DNA from: an uncultured Oscillospiraceae bacterium
GTDB taxonomy: Bacteria > Bacillota > Clostridia > Oscillospirales > Oscillospiraceae
NCBI GenBank assembly: GCA_910579595.1
Contig: CAJTVM010000028.1
Location: 1-30,254 of the forward strand
Length of the DNA stretch: 30,254 nucleotides
Direction: 5' to 3'
The notes beneath the pieces were generated by a model. It had not been told where the DNA came from. It searched no databases and was given only the letters and a program-made list of their open reading frames with translations. The position numbers and the translations under genes were made by a program. Positions 1 to 6,600 of this stretch are shown piece by piece (positions within the stretch are counted from its first letter, which is position 1; each line of letters starts with the position of its first letter).

Positions 1-465
1 ATAGCCTATGGTGAAACGGAGGCGGTATCGGATGAAGCCATCGCCGGGGCCGCAAAATTGGCAGATGCGGACGGCTTTATCCGCCAACTGCCCCAGGGGT
101 ATCATTCCGATGTGGGCATGGGCGGCGCTCTGCTCTCCGGCGGCCAGCGCCAGCGGGTGGCTATCGCCCGGACGCTGTTGTCTGACCCGGATTGCCTGCT
201 CATGGACGAGGCCGGGGCCAGTCTGGATCACAAGAGCGATATGACCATCTTCCGCACCGTCCGGGAGCATATGAAGGGCCGGACCATCGTGGTGGTGGCA
301 CATGATATGCGCACGGTTATGGAAGCGGACTATATCATTGTTCTGAACAGCGGCTCCCTGGAAGCAGCGGGCAGCCATGAGGAGCTGCTGGAAACCAGTC
401 CTACCTACCGCACCTATTTGCAGCTCCAGGGCTGCGCCCTGGCGGAAGAGGAGGTCAGCCGATGA
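1..465 (+). CDS. ABC exporter ATP-binding domain, C-terminal part (5'-truncated by window edge)
   Basis: The frame is open from the first base, so the gene begins outside the window; only about 154 C-terminal residues are seen. They read as the end of the nucleotide-binding domain of an ABC exporter. An 'IAYG' segment is followed by the signature LSGGQRQR, a Walker B segment LLMDEAGASLD and the H-loop in VVVAHDM. The usual DEAT of Walker B/D-loop is DEAG here, a mild deviation, but the catalytic Glu is kept. The 'LPQGY' spacing before the signature is typical of fused permease-ATPase exporters (MsbA/LmrA/peptide exporter type), so membrane segments probably lie upstream. The stop overlaps the next start (ATGA at 462-465), indicating translational coupling. 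The substrate cannot be told from this fragment. Confidence 0.9.
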   Translation: MAYGETEAVSDEAIAGAAKLADADGFIRQLPQGYHSDVGMGGALLSGGQRQRVAIARTLLSDPDCLLMDEAGASLDHKSDMTIFRTVREHMKGRTIVVVAHDMRTVMEADYIIVLNSGSLEAAGSHEELLETSPTYRTYLQLQGCALAEEEVSR

Positions 466-941
466 AACGCTTTACCATCATTTTTTCCATCCTGCTGGCA
501 CTGGGCTTTGCGGGTGTGCTGGCCTATGTGGCGGCGTCGCCGGAGTTCGTTCCGCCCTCCCAGCTGATTGGCGAGGGGGAGGACCCCGATGCCCCCATCT
601 GGGATATGACCATGGATGAGGTACTGTCCGAAATTGCGGCCCAGGGGCTCATTGATGACCCATCCACCGCTATTTCCCTGTCCACCGACGGCCTTTGCAC
701 CGATGCACGCCAGATCAGCGGCGCGGAATTTTATTGGTGGGACCTGGACGACCTGAAAGAGGGCAGTTTGGAGGAGACCTCCTATAAGAGTCTGAAAGCA
801 GAGGGGATCATCAATCTCTACGGCAATGGACACATCATCAGCTATGTCCATAACGGCCCCTTTGCGTTGTGGATGGACCTCTATGAAGGCAATGCCAAAG
901 CGCTGGAGGAGGCGTTCCGGGCTGTTGGTCAGGCAGAGTGA
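462..941 (+). CDS. Small membrane-anchored or secreted protein, unknown function
   Basis: This 159-residue protein has an N-terminal Lys-Arg followed by one hydrophobic stretch at about residues 4-25, then an acidic soluble part. That is a signal anchor or an uncleaved/cleaved Sec signal; there is no lipobox cysteine. The topology puts residues ~30-159 outside the cell. I recognise no family. The start ATG overlaps the stop of the ABC exporter gene by 4 nt, and the end touches the upstream edge of the LytTR regulator, so the three form one coupled unit. By context it could be an accessory or immunity-like protein of the exporter, but nothing in the sequence proves this. Confidence 0.75.
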   Translation: MKRFTIIFSILLALGFAGVLAYVAASPEFVPPSQLIGEGEDPDAPIWDMTMDEVLSEIAAQGLIDDPSTAISLSTDGLCTDARQISGAEFYWWDLDDLKEGSLEETSYKSLKAEGIINLYGNGHIISYVHNGPFALWMDLYEGNAKALEEAFRAVGQAE

Positions 942-961
942 AAAGCGGGGAGGGTCGGATC

Positions 962-1726
962 GTGGAGATGAAAGTCCTGTTGGTGGACAGCGACCAGCGG
1001 CTGCGGGACGAACTGGCAGTTATGCTGCACGCCTTCCAGAGTTTCCGGATAGCCGGGACCGTACAGACCACAGAGGAGGCTATCGAATATATCCAGTCCA
1101 ACGCGGTGGATGTTGTCTTTGCCAACCACCAGCCCGCCGACCCCCGCGTTACCAGCGGCGGGGAGCATCTGGCCGCCGTCCTGGGGCAGAGCCGCCCCCA
1201 TATTCAGGTGGTGATCTATTCCAATACGGCGGAATGGGCGTACAACGCCTACCGGTGCCAGTGCGCCGGGTATCTGCTGGTTCCCTTCGACCCGCTGGCG
1301 CTCCAGTCGCTGGTCAACCGGCTGCGCTATGTGTTCGACCTCCAACAGGCGAAGCGGGAGGTATCCAACCGCAGCATCATGATTAAGACCCGCAGCGGCT
1401 ATCAACTGACCCGTCTCAGCGATATTCTCTTTATTGAGCGCAATAACCGGAAGAACCGCATCGTCACCACTGACGGACAGGAAATCTCTCTGCTGGGGTA
1501 CACCATGAATCAGCTGGAAGATATGCTGGAGGGCTGCGGGTTCTACCGCTGTTATCAATCCTTTATTGTCAATCTGTCCCAGGTGGCGGCAGTCCGGGCG
1601 GATAATGAGGCGAAAAATTATGCGATTCGCTTTAAGGAGTATGAGGGGGAGATTCTGCTCAGCCGGGAAAAATACGCGGAGTTGGTGGCGCTTCTAAAGG
1701 GGCGGTATGCGGGGATCAATATCTGA
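962..1726 (+). CDS. LytTR-family transcriptional regulator with degenerate receiver domain
   Basis: A two-domain regulator of the AgrA/LytR type. The N-terminal ~125 residues have the receiver fold pattern (KVLLVDSDQ strand, then VDVVFANHQP), and residues ~138-245 are a LytTR DNA-binding domain (ILFIERNNRKNRIVTTDG, then FYRCYQSFIVNLSQV). The phosphoacceptor position normally read as F-x-D in 'DLVFLD' is Asn here (about residue 55), and the second acidic-pocket residue is Ser (VDSD). Phosphorylation is therefore doubtful and the protein may act independently of a kinase; no kinase gene is adjacent. I chose GTG at 962 because GGGGAGGG (947-954) sits 7 nt upstream. Alternatives are GTG at 938, overlapping the previous stop, and ATG at 968. 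It probably controls its own ABC exporter operon. Confidence 0.85.
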   Translation: MEMKVLLVDSDQRLRDELAVMLHAFQSFRIAGTVQTTEEAIEYIQSNAVDVVFANHQPADPRVTSGGEHLAAVLGQSRPHIQVVIYSNTAEWAYNAYRCQCAGYLLVPFDPLALQSLVNRLRYVFDLQQAKREVSNRSIMIKTRSGYQLTRLSDILFIERNNRKNRIVTTDGQEISLLGYTMNQLEDMLEGCGFYRCYQSFIVNLSQVAAVRADNEAKNYAIRFKEYEGEILLSREKYAELVALLKGRYAGINI

Positions 1727-1805
1727 TGCTGTGCTTTTGACTGCTGTATTGACCACATCCGTCCCTCAATTTAGCAGAAAAGGAACGGCCTCACAGGAAC
1801 GTCAC

Positions 1806-1821
1806 TATCGGTTATCCGATA
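1806..1821. promoter_or_regulatory. Short inverted repeat, possible operator
   Basis: TATCGG-TTAT-CCGATA is a perfect 6-bp inverted repeat with a 4-nt centre, 28 bp before the start of the small ORF at 1849. It could be an operator or a small hairpin. No bound factor can be named. Confidence 0.2.
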
Positions 1822-1848
1822 ATCCATGGGGTTGTGGAGGCCGGCACC

Positions 1849-1983
1849 ATGAACACGAACAGCGCGGCCTTATCTTTGCCCTATAATCAAGCGGTTTTAC
1901 GCTTAATTAACGGATCTATGTTGAAACCTCAAATCCCGCAAAATCATCGGCATATGGACCAAAAGGGGGTACTGAGCGCATGA
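1849..1983 (+). CDS. Possible small protein of 44 residues, unknown
   Basis: An ATG at 1849 opens a 44-codon frame ending in TGA at 1981-1983. A GTGGAGG (1834-1840) 8 nt upstream is a good ribosome binding site. The product starts MNTNSAALSL, is rich in Asn, Gln and Leu in its first two thirds, and contains a basic His/Arg patch (QNHRHMDQ). It has no membrane segment, no Gly-Gly leader motif and no Cys, so it does not look like a classical bacteriocin precursor. The surrounding DNA is AT-richer than the rest of the window. It may be a real small protein, a remnant of a transferred element, or chance. I recognise no family. Confidence 0.3.
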   Translation: MNTNSAALSLPYNQAVLRLINGSMLKPQIPQNHRHMDQKGVLSA

Positions 1984-2024
1984 AACAGGACAGCGCGGCC
2001 CGGCTGCGCCCACCAAAAACGGCA

Positions 2025-2058
2025 AAAAAGCGCCCGGTCTTTTGACCGGGCGCTTTTT
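2025..2058 (-). terminator. Intrinsic terminator of the infC-rpmI-rplT operon (bidirectional)
   Basis: AAAAAGCGCCCGGTC and its perfect complement are separated by a TTTT loop. The arms begin in A-runs and end in T-runs, so it works on both strands. It lies 80 bp after the rplT stop and may also end transcription coming from the LytTR side. Confidence 0.9.
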
Positions 2059-2138
2059 GCGCTTTTCTCGTTGCCACGCTCGGATTGAACCCATTACGGG
2101 GCGGCTTCCCTCCGTCCCTATGGGGCTCCTCGCGCTTC

Positions 2139-2495
2139 TCAGGCCAGCTTGGCCTTGGCCATCTCGGTGAGCTGGGTAAAAGCGGCCTTGTCATTGACGG
2201 CCAGCTCGGCCAGCATCTTGCGGTTGATCTCCACGTTGGCCAGTTTCAGACCGTGCATGAAGGTGGAGTAGTTCATGCCGTTGAGCTTGCAAGCGGCGCT
2301 GATGCGGGCGATCCACAGCTGGCGGAAGTCGCGCTTCTTCAGCCGGCGGCCCACGTAGGCGTACTGCAGGGACTTCATCACCTGCTCGTTGGCCATCTTG
2401 TAGTGCTTGCTTTTGGCGCCCCAGTAGCCCTTGGCCAGCTTGAGGATCTTATTCCTTCTTTTGCGCGTCATCATCGCGCCTTTCACTCTTGCCAT
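2139..2495 (-). CDS. rplT: 50S ribosomal protein L20
   Basis: This 118-residue basic protein begins MARVKGAMMTRKRRNKILKL and contains the L20 hallmarks KLAKGYWGAKSK and RDFRQLWIARISAA. It binds 23S rRNA early in large-subunit assembly and, in Firmicutes, also represses its own operon by binding the infC leader. The length is normal for the family. AGGAGG lies 10 nt before the ATG. It is the last gene of infC-rpmI-rplT and is followed by the terminator at 2025-2058. Confidence 0.99.
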   Translation of the reverse strand: MARVKGAMMTRKRRNKILKLAKGYWGAKSKHYKMANEQVMKSLQYAYVGRRLKKRDFRQLWIARISAACKLNGMNYSTFMHGLKLANVEINRKMLAELAVNDKAAFTQLTEMAKAKLA

Positions 2496-2537
2496 TGTCG
2501 TTCAGCCTCCTGTATTGAGTAAAATGATGTCCAGCAA

Positions 2538-2741
2538 TTATTTGTAGGGAACCATGCGCTTGATGGTGGCCGCGTTGGTCACGTCGGCGTAGCCGCCTTT
2601 GCGGAGGCTTCTCTTGAGCTTGCGGGTCTTGCCGTGCCCGTTGAGCAGGTGGCTCTTGTTGGCGTGGGCACGCTTGACCTTGCCGTTCTTGGTCAGGTTG
2701 AAGCGCTTCTTGGCGCCGCTGTGGGTTTTAACTTTAGGCAT
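2538..2741 (-). CDS. rpmI: 50S ribosomal protein L35
   Basis: This 67-residue protein starts MPKVKTHSGAKKRFNLTKNG, the standard L35 opening, followed by KRAHANKSHLL and a C-terminal IKRMVPYK. I chose the ATG at 2741 rather than the longer frame to 2783 because family members start with MPKxKTHxGAKKRF and AAAAGGAG sits about 9 nt upstream. It is the middle gene of the operon, 42 nt before rplT. The 155-nt gap to infC is unusually long and is filled by a short repeat. Confidence 0.98.
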   Translation of the reverse strand: MPKVKTHSGAKKRFNLTKNGKVKRAHANKSHLLNGHGKTRKLKRSLRKGGYADVTNAATIKRMVPYK

Positions 2742-2767
2742 AGCGGTTATCTCCTTTTCGTAGTTGG

Positions 2768-2885
2768 TGGTGTCACGCTTCACCGATTCGCTGCGCGCGG
2801 CTCACATCGGTTCAGCGCTTCGATGGTGTCACGCTTCACCGGTTCGCTGCGCGCGGCTCTAAGCCCGCTGCGCACGACGGCTCCG
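2768..2885. repeat. Short tandem intergenic repeat between infC and rpmI
   Basis: Two 36-bp direct copies at 2768-2803 and 2824-2859 differ at one position (GATTCG versus GGTTCG) and are separated by 20 bp. Each begins TGGTGTCACGCTTCACC and ends GCTGCGCGCGGCTC. A third, degenerate half-unit (CGCTGCGCACGACGGCTC) follows at about 2866-2884. The array lies in the untranslated part of the operon transcript and looks like a REP-type small interspersed element rather than coding DNA. Confidence 0.8.
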
Positions 2886-2896
2886 CGCTTTCTGGA

Positions 2897-3427
2897 TTAC
2901 TGTTTGTTCGTCTTGGCGCTCTTGGCGGACAGAAAAATGCTCATATGCCGGCCCTCCAGCTTGGGCTCCTTGTCCATAACGGCCAGCTCGCCGCACTGCC
3001 CGGCGAAGTCCAGCAGGAGCTTCTTGCCGATGTCGGTATGGGCCATCTCCCGGCCCCGGAACCGGACGGTGACCTTCACCCGGTTGCCCTCGCCCAAAAA
3101 CTTCTGGGCGTTGCGCAGCTTGGTGTTGAAGTCCCCGATGTCAATGCCGGGGGACATCCGTACTTCCTTGACCTCCACCACGTGCTGGTTTTTCTTGGCC
3201 TCTTTTTCCCGCTTGGCCTGCTCGAAGCGATACTTGCCGTAGTCCATGAGCTTGCACACAGGCGGGGTGGCGGTGGGGGAGATCTTTACCAGATCCAGGC
3301 CGGCCTCGTCGGCGCGGGCCTGAGCCTCCCGGGCGGACATGACGCCCAGCTGGGCGCCGTCGGCGCCGATCAGCCGCACCTCCCGGTCGCGGATCTCCTC
3401 GTTGATTTGATGAGCCGTATTCGCTAT
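2897..3427 (-). CDS. infC: Translation initiation factor IF-3
   Basis: IF-3 prevents premature subunit joining and proofreads initiator tRNA and start codon on the 30S subunit. The protein shows the N-domain opening ANTAHQINEEIRDREVRLIG, the linker VCKLMDYGKYRFEQAKREKE and the C-domain VEVKEVRMSPGIDIGDF...VKVTVRFRGREMAH. The likely start is ATA at 3425-3427, nine nt after a perfect AGGAGG (3437-3442). The in-frame GTG at 3431-3433 is only 3 nt from that site, too close for normal initiation. Rare start codons are a known feature of infC, because IF-3 discriminates against them and so limits its own synthesis. If GTG is used instead the protein gains two residues. It is first gene of infC-rpmI-rplT. 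Confidence 0.97.
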   Translation of the reverse strand: MANTAHQINEEIRDREVRLIGADGAQLGVMSAREAQARADEAGLDLVKISPTATPPVCKLMDYGKYRFEQAKREKEAKKNQHVVEVKEVRMSPGIDIGDFNTKLRNAQKFLGEGNRVKVTVRFRGREMAHTDIGKKLLLDFAGQCGELAVMDKEPKLEGRHMSIFLSAKSAKTNKQ

Positions 3428-3436
3428 GGTCACGCA

Positions 3437-3442
3437 CCTCCT
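3437..3442 (-). promoter_or_regulatory. Ribosome binding site deciding the infC start
   Basis: AGGAGG on the minus strand is 9 nt from ATA (3425-3427) but only 3 nt from GTG (3431-3433). The spacing supports the rare ATA start. Confidence 0.75.
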
Positions 3443-3452
3443 AAGAAATGTC

Positions 3453-3479
3453 AAAACGTGAGCGCAACAGCGCCCACGT
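3453..3479 (-). promoter_or_regulatory. Attenuator hairpin in the infC leader (L20-leader type)
   Basis: On the minus strand ACGTGGGCGC-TGTT-GCGCTCACGT forms a 10-pair stem (one G-U) followed by TTTTGACATTT, a terminator-like end 10 nt before the infC Shine-Dalgarno. Further upstream GCACC-TTG-GGTGC can form a second hairpin. Firmicutes infC-rpmI-rplT operons are known to be controlled by L20 binding an attenuator in this place, so I read it as that leader. I have not checked it against a covariance model. Confidence 0.6.
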
Positions 3480-3585
3480 CCACAACAAAACACGCACCCA
3501 AGGTGCCCGTTTCACCATGTTAACCCCTTCGCCCCCGGCGGGAGGTGAGGATGGCGGCGCCATTCCTGCTTCCTTTTGCCCAAAT

Positions 3586-3615
3586 ATCATATCAGATGGG
3601 GGCGGGGTTTGTCAA
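3586..3615 (-). promoter_or_regulatory. Promoter of infC-rpmI-rplT
   Basis: On the minus strand TTGACA (3615-3610), an 18-bp spacer and TATGAT (3591-3586) preceded by TGA form a near-consensus sigma-A promoter with extended -10. Transcription would begin near 3579, giving a leader of about 150 nt. Confidence 0.8.
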
Positions 3616-3639
3616 TAGCTTTTTTTCCCCGCCCGTTTT

Positions 3640-3648
3640 TGATATAAT
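3640..3648 (+). promoter_or_regulatory. Extended -10 promoter of addBA
   Basis: TGATATAAT at 3640-3648 is a perfect extended -10. There is no good -35 at the right distance (a T-run at 3620-3626). It is divergent from, and 25 bp away from, the infC promoter. Confidence 0.65.
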
Positions 3649-3679
3649 GAGGAAAAACCGCGAAAGGGGGGAGCCCGCC

Positions 3680-6600
3680 ATGCTGAACCTGCTGTACGCC
3701 CGGGCGGGGCGGGACATCCGGGGGGAGCTTTTGGCGCGCATGGCCCGCTCGGAGGCGCGCCGCCGCCTGCTCATCGTCCCGGAGCAGTATTCCCACGAAG
3801 CCGAACGGGCCATGTGCGCCGCCATAACGGGCAGGGCGTCCATGGACTGCGAGGTGCTGTCCTTCACCCGGCTGGCCGGGCGGCTCACCGACGCCGCCGG
3901 GGGCGGGGCCGCGCCCATGCTGGATGCCGGGGGGCGGATGCTGCTGATGTACGCCGCGCTGCGGAAGGTGTCCGACGCCCTGTGTACCTACCGCGCCGCC
4001 TCCCGGAAGCCCGCGTTTTTGACGGGCCTGCTGGCCACGGTGGACGAGTGCCGCAGCTACCGGGTATCGCCGGAGGCCCTCATTTCCGCCGGGGAGGAGC
4101 TGGGGGGCAGGCAGGGGGACAAAATCCGGGACCTGGGCTTGATTTACGCCGCCTACCAGGCGCTGGAATCGGAAGGGGCCGCCGACCCCCGGGGCCGTCT
4201 GGACCGGCTGGCTGCCCAGCTCCAGGACACCCGCTGGGGGGCGGGAATGGCGTTCTATGTCTACGGCTTCACCGACTTCACCCCCCAGGAGGAGCGGGTG
4301 CTCTCCGCCCTCATGTCCCAGGGAGATCTGACGGTGGCCCTTGTGTGCGGCGGCATCGACCCCGCCGGTATCTTCCAGCCCGCCCAGCGCGCCGCCTGGA
4401 GGCTGATCGCGCTGGCCGGGAAAAACGCCGCCCCCGTCCAGGAGGAGGCGCTGGAACGGGAGCTGCCCCGCCGCCCCTCCCTGGCCTTTCTGGAGCGGCA
4501 CCTGTTCGGCGCGGATCCGGAAACCCCCTGGGCCGGGGACTGCGCCGTCACGAGAATTGCCGCCGTCACCCCCCGGCAGGAGGCGGAGTGGTGCGCGGCG
4601 GAAATCCTGCGGCTGCTCCGGGAAGAAAACTACCGATGCCGGGACATCGCCGTGTGCGCCCGGAGGCTGGACGGCTATGGCGAGCTGATTGACAGCGTGT
4701 TTGCCCGGTACGGGGTACCGGTGTTCCGCTCCGCCATGGAGGACGTGCTGGAAAAGCCGGTGCTGGCGCTGGTGACCTCCGCCCTGGCCGCGGCGGCGGA
4801 GGACTACCCCTATGAGGAGCTGTTCCGCTATCTGAAAACCGGGCTGACAGGCGTCACGGACGAGGAACGGGACTTGCTGGAAAACTACGCCCTCACCTGG
4901 AATCTGAAGGGCTCCGCCTGGACGCGCAAAAAACCCTGGGATATGCACCCGGAGGGCTACGGGCGGGAATTTTCCGATGAAGATACCGCCCTGGTGGAGC
5001 GGCTGGACGCCCTGCGCCGCCGCGTGATCGCCCCCCTGGAGGCCCTGCGCCGCGGCAAGGATAAAACGGGCAGGGGCCGCGCCCTGGCCCTGTACCAGCT
5101 GCTGGAGGGCATCGGCCTGCCCGCCCGGCTGGCCCAGCGGGCGGACAGCCTGGACGGGCGGGGGGAGCGCACCGCCGCCGCCCAGTACCGGCAGCTGTGG
5201 GATATTTTAGTGGGCGGGCTGGAGCAGTGCGCCCTCCTGCTGGAGGACACCGGGCTGGAGCTGGACGAGTTTTCCCGGCTGTTCTCCCTGGTGCTCAGCC
5301 AGTACGATGTTGGGGCCATCCCCGTGTCCCTGGACGCGGTGACGGTGGGGGACGCCCCCCGCATGGCCCACAAGGAAGTCAAGGCGCTGTTCCTGCTGGG
5401 GGCGGACAGCAATGCCATCCCAGACTGCGCCCCCTCGCCGGGGATGTTCGACAACCGGGACAGGGACGTGCTGTCCGCCATGGATCTGGAGCTGGCCCCA
5501 AAACAGGAGGACAGGCTCCGCCGGGAAATGACCATCGCCTACGAGACCTGCGCGAGGCCGTCGGACCGGCTGTATGTCAGCTACGCCGCCGGGGGCGGGG
5601 ACAGCCAGAAAACCCCCTGCTTCCTGTGGGAGCGGCTGGGCCTGCTGTTCCCGGACAGCCCTGTGGCGGACGGGGCAAGCCCCCTGGCCCGCCTGTCCGC
5701 CCCGGACGCGGCGCTGGAGCTGGCGGGGGGGGATCCGGCGGTGGCTAATATCCTGCGGCAGGCGCCCGGCCTGGCCCCACGGGTGGAGCGGATTCAAGAC
5801 GCCGCAAACTGGCGGCGGGGGCGGCTGTCCCGGCTGGCGGTGGATGAGCTGTTCGGCCCGGTGGTGCCCATGTCCGCCACCCGGCTGGATCTCTATAACT
5901 CCTGCCATTTCAGCCACTTCCTCCGCTTCGGCCTGGACGCCAAGCCCCGGCAGAAGGCCTCATTTCGGCCTTCTGACTACGGCACCTTCGTCCACGACGT
6001 GCTGGAAAACACCCTGCGCCAGGCAAAGGAGGGCAGCATTGCGCTGTCCGATGCCGATGAAGTGCGCCGCCTGTCCCAGGAGGCCGCCGATCGCTACGAG
6101 CGGGAGGCGCTCTCCGGCCTGGAGGACGAGCCCGCCCGGTTCCGCTGCCTGTTCCAGCGCATGAAGCAGGCAGCGCTGGACGCGGCCCAGAGCGTGTGCG
6201 CGGAGCTGTCGGTGTCCGACTTCACCCCCGCCGCCTTCGAGCTGGGCTTCGGCCGGGGCCGGGATAAGGCGCTGCCCCCGGTGGAGGTGGAAAACGGCGT
6301 GCGGCTGCGGCTGTCCGGGTTCGTAGACCGGGTGGACGAATGGCTCCACAACGGCAAGCGCTACCTGCGGGTGGTGGACTACAAAACGGGGAAAAAGAGC
6401 TTCGACTTCGCCGATCTGGAGGACGGGCGGGGCCTGCAAATGCTGCTCTACCTCTTTGCCCTCAGCCGGGAGGGGGAGCGGGTGTTCGGCCCGGGGGAGA
6501 TCGTCCCCGCCGGGGTGCTGTACGTCCCCGCCCGCACCCCCCTGGTAGACGGCGAGCGGGGCATGACCGATGAGGACGTCCAAAAAGCCCGTGACAGGCT

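Larger units (their letters stand above)
1727..2138. other. Intergenic region, AT-richer than surroundings
   Basis: This 412-bp gap between the LytTR gene and rplT holds the inverted repeat at 1806-1821, the possible 44-codon ORF and the bidirectional terminator at 2025-2058. The words CAGCGCGGCC recur at ~1860 and ~1991. The stretch 1727-1985 has a lower GC content than the flanking genes. I see no transposase, integrase or clear end repeats. Confidence 0.5.

Noticed and set aside
1727..2138. Insertion sequence or integrative element in the AT-rich gap
   Set aside because: No transposase or integrase frame, no terminal inverted repeats and no target duplication can be seen; only base composition is suggestive.
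2768..2885. CRISPR array in the infC-rpmI spacer
   Set aside because: Only two full copies with a 20-bp spacer, no cas genes, and repeat type unlike CRISPR; better as a REP-like element.
3431..3493. Longer infC start at 3493 or GTG at 3433
   Set aside because: The upstream start lies inside the attenuator hairpin and the added residues are unlike IF-3. The GTG at 3433 is only 3 nt from the Shine-Dalgarno; ATA is better spaced.
3587..4948. 453-codon minus-strand frame opposite addB
   Set aside because: Overlaps the addB promoter and gene and has shadow composition; no supporting ribosome binding site.
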